A stretch of DNA of 6,567 nt from Candidatus Ruminimicrobiellum caprinum (GTDB lineage: Bacteria > Elusimicrobiota > Endomicrobiia > Endomicrobiales > Endomicrobiaceae). Of the stretch, positions 1 through 5,658 are shown piece by piece (the stretch's first letter is position 1; every line of letters starts with the position of its first letter). A model generated the notes under the pieces. The model was given only the letters and a program-made list of their open reading frames with translations. It did not search any database and was not told where the DNA came from. Where the stretch lies: contig JAFPUA010000305.1 in assembly GCA_017413305.1 (NCBI GenBank), positions 1 through 6,567 on the forward strand, given 5' to 3'. The position numbers were made by a program, and so were the translations under genes.

Positions 1-276
1 AATATATTTGCAAATAAAGATACTGCATATTATAGTTGGAGCAGACGCGGACTTGATGACGAGATAGTTAAAACTAAAGAGGTTTTACCTAAAGCTAAAG
101 TATTTATTACAGACGAAGATATACTGGAAGCTGTACTTTTTAGAGATATCTTTGAATATCTTTACGATAATTTTTATGAAGATATAGTTGTTGAATCGGA
201 TATGTACATTAAAGGGAAAAAATTTCCATCATCAACTACATATCATGTGTTTAGAAGAATAGATAACAATTTATAA
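1..276 (+). CDS. 3' end of an unrecognised protein gene (5' truncated by the window)
   Basis: An open frame runs from the first base to a TAA at 274-276 and gives the last 91 residues of a protein. I do not recognise the family. The fragment is hydrophilic and rich in Asp, Glu, Lys, Tyr and Phe. It has a basic patch (W-S-R-R-G) near the start and an acidic aromatic stretch in the middle (E-Y-L-Y-D-N-F-Y-E-D). No membrane segment, cysteine motif or recognisable catalytic motif is visible. Its A-ending codon use matches the downstream genes. The stop lies directly before the promoter of the dapB operon, with no convincing terminator between, so transcription may read through. That it is a real gene is likely from the clean frame and the tight fit of the stop to the promoter; its function is unknown. 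Confidence 0.7.
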   Translation, partial: NIFANKDTAYYSWSRRGLDDEIVKTKEVLPKAKVFITDEDILEAVLFRDIFEYLYDNFYEDIVVESDMYIKGKKFPSSTTYHVFRRIDNNL

Positions 277-305
277 TTTACAATTTGTTTTTTTTTAGAT
301 ATAAT
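277..305 (+). promoter_or_regulatory. Sigma70-type promoter for the dapB-tatC operon
   Basis: A -35 hexamer TTTACA (277-282, five of six matches to TTGACA) and a perfect -10 TATAAT (300-305) are separated by exactly 17 bases. The spacer ends in a T-tract. Transcription would begin near 312, giving a leader of about 27 nt that contains the AGGAG ribosome site (328-332) six bases before the dapB ATG. The -35 begins immediately after the stop codon of the upstream gene. No operator-like palindrome stands out in the leader. Confidence 0.75.
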
Positions 306-338
306 AATAAAAAATTTAAAACGATATAGGAGAATAAA

Positions 339-1115
339 ATGGTAAATGTAATAGTTTGTGGGGCTTGTGGTAGAATGGGCAGCGGTATAATAAATATGGC
401 AAAGCAAGATAAAGTTTTTAATATCGTTGCAGGAACAGAAATTGATAATAGTCCTGCAATAGGCAATAAAGAGCCGCTAATAGTAAAATCTTCAGATTTG
501 GAATCAGTTGTAAATGCAGGCGATATAATAATAGATTTTACGATAGCTGCAAATACTATGAAAAATGTAGAAGTTGCTCTTAAGAAAAATGCAAAACTTG
601 TTATCGGCACAACCGGTTTAACCGATGAAAATAAAGAAGTATTGAAGAAAGCCGGAGAAAAAATATCTATAGTATTTGCTCCGAATATGTCAACGGGAAT
701 TAATCTGTTAATTGATATAGTTGAAAATTTGGCAAAGAGAATTCCTAATTATGATACTGAAATTGTAGAAATTCATCATAATAAAAAGAAAGATTCTCCT
801 TCAGGAACAGCTATCAGGCTTGCAGAAGCAGTTGCTGCAGGGCATAATAAGAGTTTAAAAGATGTTGGTGTTTACGGCAGACACGGTGCGCAAACATTAA
901 GAAAACCCGAAGAAATAGGTATTCATGCAGTTAGAGGCGGCGATGTTTGCGGAGACCATTCTGTATATTTTGCAGGCACTGGAGAAGTAATAGAAATATC
1001 TCACAGAGCAACTTCGAGGGACAGCCTTGTTTCAGGAGTTTTAAGAGCGGCAAAGTGGGTAGCAGATAAGCCGGCAGGTCTGTATGATATGAGAGATGTT
1101 TTGGGGTTAAAATAA
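339..1115 (+). CDS. dapB: 4-hydroxy-tetrahydrodipicolinate reductase
   Basis: A cytoplasmic enzyme of 258 residues, within the usual family length, which reduces 4-hydroxy-tetrahydrodipicolinate to tetrahydrodipicolinate with NAD(P)H in the diaminopimelate/lysine pathway. The N-terminal Rossmann fold has G-A-C-G-R-M-G at residues 8-14 and G-T-T-G at 90-93. The substrate domain has the family signature E-I-H-H-N-K-K-K-D-S-P-S-G-T (144-157). By alignment with the E. coli enzyme, His146 and Lys150 correspond to catalytic His159 and Lys163. The C-terminal block G-L-Y-D-M-R-D-V-L-G-L is also typical. The ATG is well placed behind AGGAG (328-332). It is first in the operon, ahead of unrelated redox and Tat genes, and no other lysine-pathway gene is visible. 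The gene appears intact. The assignment rests on several diagnostic motifs in the right order. Confidence 0.97.
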   Translation: MVNVIVCGACGRMGSGIINMAKQDKVFNIVAGTEIDNSPAIGNKEPLIVKSSDLESVVNAGDIIIDFTIAANTMKNVEVALKKNAKLVIGTTGLTDENKEVLKKAGEKISIVFAPNMSTGINLLIDIVENLAKRIPNYDTEIVEIHHNKKKDSPSGTAIRLAEAVAAGHNKSLKDVGVYGRHGAQTLRKPEEIGIHAVRGGDVCGDHSVYFAGTGEVIEISHRATSRDSLVSGVLRAAKWVADKPAGLYDMRDVLGLK

Positions 1116-1124
1116 TTTTGTAAT

Positions 1125-1130
1125 GGGGGG
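1125..1130 (+). promoter_or_regulatory. G-run ribosome binding site that favours the flavodoxin start at 1135
   Basis: Six G residues lie four bases before the ATG at 1135. An alternative in-frame ATG at 1123 overlaps this G-run and has no Shine-Dalgarno sequence of its own. The 1135 start gives a normal signal-anchor N-terminus (Met-Lys-Tyr then hydrophobic), so it is preferred. Confidence 0.6.
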
Positions 1131-1134
1131 AAAA

Positions 1135-1752
1135 ATGAAATATATTTTTTATACGGTTATAGTAATTGCTGTTGTTGCAATAATAGGAACAGTTGTTCAT
1201 TTGTACAAAGTTTCCGCCAAAAATAAAGCAGAAATGTCAAAATATGAAAATGATGTAAAATTGACGGCAAATTTAGGTAAAGTTCTTATTATTTATTATT
1301 CCTTAACAAGCAGGACTAAAGATGTTGCTCTCGATATACAGTTGTTTACCAACGGTGATCTGTACGAGATAAAGCCGCAAGAAGAAATAAAAAATAATGC
1401 ATCTTTATATCTGACTTCAAAAAAACAAATTTCATCAGGAAACTATCCTGCAATCGTGCAAGATTTTCCCAATATTGATAAATATGATAGGATTTTTGTA
1501 GGCGCTCCTATTTGGTGGTATACGGCGGCAACACCGGTGTTGGAATTTTTAAAAGAATTTGATTTTAAGAATAAAAAAGTTGTACCTTTCTCCACTCAGG
1601 GAAGCAATTACTGAACATCTTTTGAAGATTTTAAAGCTAAAGCTAAGAATGCCAATATCCTTCAAGGCGAAAGTTTTAATAATATAGATGAAAAGTATAG
1701 CAATGCCGTAAAAAATAAAATTATTGATTGGCTGAATCAGTTAGAAGCTTAG
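1135..1752 (+). pseudogene. Membrane-anchored flavodoxin interrupted by an in-frame TGA
   Basis: The frame from 1135 encodes a flavodoxin_4-like protein of 205 residues if the TGA at 1612-1614 (codon 160) is read through to the TAG at 1750. One hydrophobic segment (about residues 3-24) is followed by a linker and a flavodoxin fold. The FMN phosphate loop is S-L-T-S-R-T (56-61), with Ser at the usual Gly of S-x-T-G-x-T. G-A-P-I-W-W (123-128) is the second FMN-contact loop, and the third is around P-F-S-T-Q-G-S-N (151-158). The TGA falls where relatives have Gly just before S-x-E-D, so a single GGA-to-TGA change explains it. The 45 codons after it still read as good flavodoxin, so the lesion is recent, or the codon is recoded. 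The truncated product lacks the last strand and helix. Charges around the membrane segment (Lys25, 29, 31 after it) leave the topology uncertain; the cytoplasmic side is possible. Confidence 0.75.
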
Positions 1753-1767
1753 AGAATTGGAGGAAAA

Positions 1768-2382
1768 ATGAAGGTTTTGATGATTAACGGAAGTGCCAAT
1801 AAGAACGGATGTACATTTAGGGCATTAACAGAGATAGAAAAAGTTTTGAAAGAAAATAATATTGAAACAGAAATTATACAGCTTGGGGCAAATCCTATCA
1901 GAGATTGTGTAGGTTGTGCAGCATGCAGAAAAGCCGGAAATAATAAATGTGTTTTTAACGATGATATTATAAATGAAATTATTGAAAAAGCTAAAACATC
2001 TGACGGATTTATTTTCGGTTCACCGGTATATTTTGCACACCCGAGCGGAAGATTGTTGTCCGTGCTCGACAGAGTTTTTTATGCAGGCGGTAAATTTTTA
2101 GCATATAAGCCGGGTGCTGCTGTCGTGTCTGCAAGAAGGGCAGGAACAACTGCTGCAGTAGATGTAATAAACAAATATTTTACAATTAACAATATGCCGG
2201 TTGTGTCGTCACAGTATTGGAATATGGTACACGGTTCAAAAGCCGAAGATGTCGAGCAGGATTTGGAAGGATTACATGTTATGAGAATAATAGGTAAAAA
2301 TATGGCATGGATGCTGAATATGATAAAACAGAACGGACATCCTGAACCGGAACAAAAAGCCGTAACAAGTTTTATAAGATAG
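1768..2382 (+). CDS. Flavodoxin-fold NAD(P)H-dependent oxidoreductase with Fe-S-type cysteine motif
   Basis: A soluble protein of 204 residues in the NADPH-dependent FMN reductase / iron-sulfur flavoprotein superfamily. The N-terminal strand and phosphate loop are V-L-M-I-N-G-S-A-N-K-N-G (3-14). Four cysteines (Cys47, 50, 53, 61; spacing CX2CX2CX7C) match the compact cluster motif of archaeal-type iron-sulfur flavoproteins, so one [4Fe-4S] cluster plus FMN is expected. G-S-P-V-Y-F (84-89) and L-D-R-V-F-Y-A-G-G (99-107) are family blocks. The C-terminus ends in the typical F-I-R. There is no signal peptide or membrane helix, so it should act in the cytoplasm. GGAGG (1759-1763) precedes the ATG, and the gene starts 15 bp after the flavodoxin. 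In this context it could pass electrons from NAD(P)H to the membrane polyferredoxin; that partner is inferred. It appears intact. Confidence 0.88.
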   Translation: MKVLMINGSANKNGCTFRALTEIEKVLKENNIETEIIQLGANPIRDCVGCAACRKAGNNKCVFNDDIINEIIEKAKTSDGFIFGSPVYFAHPSGRLLSVLDRVFYAGGKFLAYKPGAAVVSARRAGTTAAVDVINKYFTINNMPVVSSQYWNMVHGSKAEDVEQDLEGLHVMRIIGKNMAWMLNMIKQNGHPEPEQKAVTSFIR

Positions 2383-2391
2383 GGAGTAAAT

Positions 2392-2862
2392 ATGAACAAA
2401 TTCTTTTCGATATTTTTAGCAGGTTGCTTTATTTTTCTTTGCAATAATGTTTTTGCAAAAAGTAATGATATAGATATTGAAGAATTAACACAAAAATTAG
2501 GAAATCACAGCCTTCTTGTTTATAAAAAAGGAAATATTTCTTTTCAAGATGAGCATGGAATAAAACCTCTTCTTATACAGATAGAAAAGAAAGGTCTTAA
2601 AAATGCAATTGTCGTTGATAAAGTTATCGGTAAGGCAGCTGCTCTTCTTATGGTTTACGGAAAAGTAAAACAAGTTCATACAGATATTATTGCAAAAGAC
2701 GCAATAACTGTTTTTGAAAAATATAAAGTTAAATATTCTTATAACAAAGTTGTCGATTATATTTTAAATGTGAAAAAAGACGGTCTGTGCCCGATGGAAC
2801 AGAAAGTAAAAGACATCGATAGCCCAAAGGAAGCATATAAAATTTTCACGGAGGGAAAATGA
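2392..2862 (+). CDS. DUF1893-like protein with an N-terminal Sec signal peptide
   Basis: A protein of 156 residues. Residues 1-22 form a Sec-type signal peptide: M-N-K, a hydrophobic core, then V-F-A before Lys23. After it comes a domain resembling DUF1893, a family with a cytidine-deaminase-like fold (known from the Thermotoga TM1506 structure) and no settled function. Supporting blocks are L-L-V-Y-K-K-G (41-47), G-I-K-P-L-L (56-61), V-V-D-K-V-I-G-K-A-A-A-L-L (74-86) and D-G-L-C-P-M-E (130-136), near the C-terminus. Family members I know are cytoplasmic and shorter, so the signal peptide is notable. GGGAG (2382-2386) serves as ribosome site and overlaps the upstream stop. The TGA stop overlaps the reductase start (ATGA), suggesting translational coupling and a joint role. 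The family call is from memory of conserved blocks. Confidence 0.8.
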   Translation: MNKFFSIFLAGCFIFLCNNVFAKSNDIDIEELTQKLGNHSLLVYKKGNISFQDEHGIKPLLIQIEKKGLKNAIVVDKVIGKAAALLMVYGKVKQVHTDIIAKDAITVFEKYKVKYSYNKVVDYILNVKKDGLCPMEQKVKDIDSPKEAYKIFTEGK

Positions 2863-4040
2863 ATAGAAGACAATTCTTAAAGTCGGCCTTGTTTACTACT
2901 GTAGGTGCATTTCTGTTAAAAACTACCAAAGTTATTGCAGCTGAAACGAAAAAACTTATCGAAAAAGTTTCAACGAAAAAATATAGAAATCTTAATATTT
3001 CGGCTATCGGGTTTGGCCTTATGAGATTGCCTCAAAAAAACGGCGAACCTGATGTTACAAGAACTCAAGCAATGGTAGATTATGCTATGGAACATGGTAT
3101 TAATTATTTCGATACTGCATGGTATTACCATGGGGGAAAGTCCGAACTTACGGTAGGGAAAGTATTTAAAAAATATCCGAGAAGCAGTTATTATCTGGCA
3201 GACAAACTTCCTTTAAGAATTCTCGGCGGGAAAGATCATGTTTTACAAGTTTTTGAAGAACAATTGAAAAAATGTAATGTTTATGAACAGCTTTCTCAGA
3301 AAAAGAAAGAGGGTAAAATAAAATATTTAGGTTTTTCTATTCACGACACACCTGAACTTTTGGAAGAAGTAATAAAAACTTATAAGTGGGATTTTGTTCA
3401 GTTGCCGATTAATTTGATAGATTGGGAAAAAACAGATAGCAGTGGGTGGTACGGCGTTAACGCAAAAAAACAGTACGAAATAGCAACAAAGGCAGGGCTT
3501 CCTGTTGTTGTTATGAATCCGTTAAAAGGCGGACAATTATCTACACTTAATCAAGCGGCAGTTGAGTTATTGAAAAAGGAAAATCCTAATGTTTCTCCGT
3601 CTTCGTGGTCGTTAAGATATGTTGCATCTTTGGAAAATGTTTTTGTAGTACTTAGCGGTATGACAGAAATGGAACATATGGTGGATAATGTTAAGACTTT
3701 TACAAATTTTAAACCGTTAACAGAGAAGGAACAGAAAGTTCTTTCTAACGCAATTGCAGTTTATAAATCTTCGGGCGCAATAACTTGTACATACTGTCAA
3801 TATTGTGTAGGCTGTCCTATAGGAATAGATATTCCAAAACAATTTAATATATACAACGAATATAAAGCTGATAATAAAAAAGATAAGTTTATTGCAGCCT
3901 ATGAATCTGTTAAAGCGGGTTGCAGAGCGCAAGATTGTATCAGTTGCGGAATTTGTAAGCCAAAGTGCCCGCAGAAACTTGATATTCCAAGCTTAATGAA
4001 AGAAGTTGCAAAAACATATAAAGAATTAAAAAATGCTTAG
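2859..4040 (+). CDS. Tat-exported aldo/keto reductase with C-terminal 2[4Fe-4S] domain, lacking the catalytic-His segment
   Basis: A protein of 393 residues. Residues 1-28 form a twin-arginine signal (N-R-R-Q-F-L-K at 2-8, hydrophobic core to about 20, A-A near 27-28). An aldo/keto reductase barrel follows (about 40-285). The C-terminal tail has two cluster motifs, CX2CX2CX2CP (Cys310, 313, 316, 319) and CX2CX2CX3CP (Cys360, 363, 366, 370), as in the ferredoxin-tailed branch of the family. Of the catalytic tetrad, Asp85, Tyr90 and Lys116 are present. The segment that should follow L-K-K-C-N-V (136-141), normally a D-Y-x-D-F-Y-L-x-H strand with the catalytic His plus a linker, is absent. The sequence jumps to Y-E-Q-L-S-Q-K-K-K-E-G-K-I (142-154). 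Roughly 20-30 residues appear deleted in frame. The protein may be inactive as a reductase yet still hold its clusters. The start overlaps the previous stop, with GGAGG at 2850-2854. Confidence 0.85.
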   Translation: MNRRQFLKSALFTTVGAFLLKTTKVIAAETKKLIEKVSTKKYRNLNISAIGFGLMRLPQKNGEPDVTRTQAMVDYAMEHGINYFDTAWYYHGGKSELTVGKVFKKYPRSSYYLADKLPLRILGGKDHVLQVFEEQLKKCNVYEQLSQKKKEGKIKYLGFSIHDTPELLEEVIKTYKWDFVQLPINLIDWEKTDSSGWYGVNAKKQYEIATKAGLPVVVMNPLKGGQLSTLNQAAVELLKKENPNVSPSSWSLRYVASLENVFVVLSGMTEMEHMVDNVKTFTNFKPLTEKEQKVLSNAIAVYKSSGAITCTYCQYCVGCPIGIDIPKQFNIYNEYKADNKKDKFIAAYESVKAGCRAQDCISCGICKPKCPQKLDIPSLMKEVAKTYKELKNA

Positions 4041-4048
4041 CATTTTTT
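4028..4048 (+). other. Perfect 9-bp hairpin across the reductase stop codon
   Basis: AAAAAATGC (4028-4036) and GCATTTTTT (4040-4048) are exact reverse complements with a TTA loop (4037-4039). The structure contains the TAG stop (4038-4040) and ends one base before the AGGAG ribosome site of the next gene (4049-4053). With a U-rich 3' arm it resembles a weak intrinsic terminator or attenuator inside the operon. Only two pairs are G-C, so it may be leaky or merely stabilise mRNA ends. Confidence 0.45.
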
Positions 4049-4058
4049 AGGAGAAAAA

Positions 4059-5432
4059 ATGACAAAACAGAAAGTAATTTATTACATTAGGCTGTTTATT
4101 TCTGCTCTTGTTTTAATTTGTTCTTTTTTAGCTTTTACGACGACATTTTCTTTTTTTGCTAAGTTTTTTTCTATTCAGTTGGGTGCAGGTATAGCAAGTT
4201 TAATTGCTGCATTTTCAGTGACAACTTTAGTTGCAGTTCTTTTGGTATTACTTTGTACTTACCTTTTTGGAAGATTTTATTGTTCTTTAATTTGTCCTCT
4301 GGGAATAATGCAGGATTTTATAAATTTTGCAACTTTAAAAAAGAGTAGAAATTATAAAAATTTTTATAAGACAAGGTATACTATAGCAGCAATTGTTTTT
4401 GGAGCATTGTTTTCCGGTTGGGCTGTAGGTTTTAAAATATTGGATCCTTACACAAATTTTGGTTTGATTGCATCAAGTATTTTTTCTCCGATTTATAACA
4501 TAATATCAAAAACTGATAATTATCAATTCACGCTTGCTTCGATAGCAATTTCATTAATTCCTTTTATAATTTTAATATTTTTAGTTTTGTTCAGAAGAAG
4601 AATATTCTGCACTGCAATATGTCCTGTAGGCACATTGTTGGGGCTTTTTTCAAAATATGGATTTTTTAGATTGCAATTTACCGATAAATGTATAACTTGC
4701 GGAGCATGTTTTAGAAACTGTCCTGCAGGAAGTATAAATTTAAAAGATAAAATTTTTGATAATGAAAGATGTGTCAGATGCTTAAAATGTGTTTCTGTTT
4801 GTCCCAAACAGGCAATAACTTACGGTGTTTCTAAGAAAGATAAAAAAAATACTGAGCAACATTTCAGTCAAGGCAGAAGAAACTTTGTTTTAGGTTCGGT
4901 TTTAGTTTTAGGCGGAATTGCTGCAGGTGTCGGTGGTGCAATTGTTAGGGGGAAAAAGTTTCTTCAAGATACTGTTCGTGCTATTTTACCACCGGGAGCA
5001 GGTAATTATAACAGATTATCTTCAAAGTGTACAAGTTGTCAATTGTGTGTTGCGGTATGCCCAAACAAAGTTATACATCCCAGAGATTTTAGTCATTCGA
5101 ATATTTATATGGATTATTCTAACGGTCCTTGTATGTATAGTTGTAATGAATGTAGTAAAGTTTGTCCCACAGGTGCAATAAAAAAGATATCTTTACAAGA
5201 AAAACAGCATTTAAGAATAGGACTTGCAAAGATAGACAGGGAATTGTGTATTGCCTGTGGAATATGTGCTTTTAAATGTCCGGCAAAGGCTTTAAGTATT
5301 GACGAACAAGAAGATGGTAATAGAATATTAGTTTATAATGCTGCTGCTTGTATAGGCTGTGGTATGTGTCAAGTTGCTTGTCCGCACAAAGCTATAGAAA
5401 TCGTCGGCATCATCGAACAAACAAAAATATAA
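4059..5432 (+). CDS. Membrane polyferredoxin: NapH-like domain, internal Tat signal and six [4Fe-4S] motifs
   Basis: A protein of 457 residues. The N-terminal NapH/NosR-type domain has four predicted membrane helices (about 9-34, 44-70, 106-125, 159-179) and two cytoplasmic-face CX3CP motifs (Cys75/79 and Cys184/188). A ferredoxin domain with two CX2CX2CX3C motifs follows (Cys211-221, Cys238-248). Then comes G-R-R-N-F-V-L (272-278), a twin-arginine motif, leading into a fifth hydrophobic, Gly/Ala-rich segment (about 277-296). The C-terminal part has four more cluster motifs: Cys324-334; Cys358/362/365/369 (CX3CX2CX3C); Cys397-407; Cys431-441. With the N-terminus inside, the first ferredoxin pair is cytoplasmic and the last four clusters are outside. 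It resembles a fusion of NapH with a NapG-like exported ferredoxin, but no napA or other nitrate gene is visible. It probably moves electrons across the membrane to the exported reductase. It has good ribosome site AGGAG at 4049-4053 and appears intact. Confidence 0.88.
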   Translation: MTKQKVIYYIRLFISALVLICSFLAFTTTFSFFAKFFSIQLGAGIASLIAAFSVTTLVAVLLVLLCTYLFGRFYCSLICPLGIMQDFINFATLKKSRNYKNFYKTRYTIAAIVFGALFSGWAVGFKILDPYTNFGLIASSIFSPIYNIISKTDNYQFTLASIAISLIPFIILIFLVLFRRRIFCTAICPVGTLLGLFSKYGFFRLQFTDKCITCGACFRNCPAGSINLKDKIFDNERCVRCLKCVSVCPKQAITYGVSKKDKKNTEQHFSQGRRNFVLGSVLVLGGIAAGVGGAIVRGKKFLQDTVRAILPPGAGNYNRLSSKCTSCQLCVAVCPNKVIHPRDFSHSNIYMDYSNGPCMYSCNECSKVCPTGAIKKISLQEKQHLRIGLAKIDRELCIACGICAFKCPAKALSIDEQEDGNRILVYNAAACIGCGMCQVACPHKAIEIVGIIEQTKI

Positions 5433-5445
5433 TGTAGGAGGAAAA

Positions 5446-5658
5446 ATGTCACTAGGTTTTACTGAAATTTTGTTAATTATCATTGCAATTCTTTTATTGT
5501 TTGGTGCAAAAAGAATCCCCGAACTTGTTAAATCAATTGCAAGAGCTTCTTATGAGTACAAAAAAGCGAAAGAAATGATTAAGAAAGAATCTGAAGAAAT
5601 CATTAATGCAGACGAAGTTAAAACAGAAGTTAAAGCCGAAGAAAAATCGGAAAAATAA
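5446..5658 (+). CDS. tatA: Sec-independent protein translocase subunit TatA/TatE family
   Basis: A protein of 70 residues, at the short end of the family. It has one N-terminal membrane helix (about 5-19) and the conserved hinge F-G-A-K-R-I-P-E-L (19-27, with the Phe-Gly pair). An amphipathic helix (about 22-44) and a charged Lys/Glu tail follow. TatA oligomers form the passage for folded twin-arginine substrates recruited by TatC. AGGAGG (5436-5441) lies four bases before the ATG. The stop shares one base with the tatC start, so the two should be translated together. No separate TatB is present here, suggesting a minimal TatAC system in which TatA serves both roles, unless another copy lies elsewhere. 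Two Tat-signal proteins lie immediately upstream. Confidence 0.93.
   Translation: MSLGFTEILLIIIAILLLFGAKRIPELVKSIARASYEYKKAKEMIKKESEEIINADEVKTEVKAEEKSEK

Noticed and set aside
268..278. The 11-mer AATTTATAATT shared with 6494-6504 as a dispersed repeat
   Set aside because: It is pure A+T in a very A+T-rich sequence and the flanks do not extend the match; chance is sufficient.
278..610. A 110-codon open frame on the - strand opposite the dapB start, and similar - strand frames elsewhere
   Set aside because: They lie opposite well-supported genes, have low-complexity hydrophobic or basic translations and show no recognisable motif; they are shadows of A+T-rich coding sequence.
1612..1614. A TGA-to-Gly genetic code (as in Gracilibacteria/SR1), since the site is a conserved Gly
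   Set aside because: Only one in-frame TGA is found across about 6 kb of coding sequence, and TGA is a plausible true stop at 2860-2862. A recoded genome would show many in-frame TGA codons.
1612..1660. Selenocysteine insertion at the flavodoxin TGA, with a small hairpin (ATCTT 1617-1621, AAGAT 1625-1629) just after it
   Set aside because: The hairpin is only 5 bp with a 3-base loop and starts two bases after the TGA, too short and too close for a bacterial SECIS. The position is normally Gly, not Cys, so a nonsense mutation is simpler.
2392..2430. Lipobox L-A-G-C at residues 9-12 of the DUF1893-like protein
   Set aside because: The cysteine is too near the N-terminus and the hydrophobic core continues past it to an ordinary V-F-A cleavage site, so a plain Sec signal peptide fits better.
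4918..5181. An 87-codon + strand frame inside the polyferredoxin gene
   Set aside because: It is out of frame with the polyferredoxin, whose cysteine motifs run uninterrupted through the same bases.
5427..5432. TATAAT-like sequence at the end of the polyferredoxin gene as a tatA promoter
   Set aside because: It consists of the last codon and stop region, with no good -35 and too little room for a start upstream of the tatA ribosome site.
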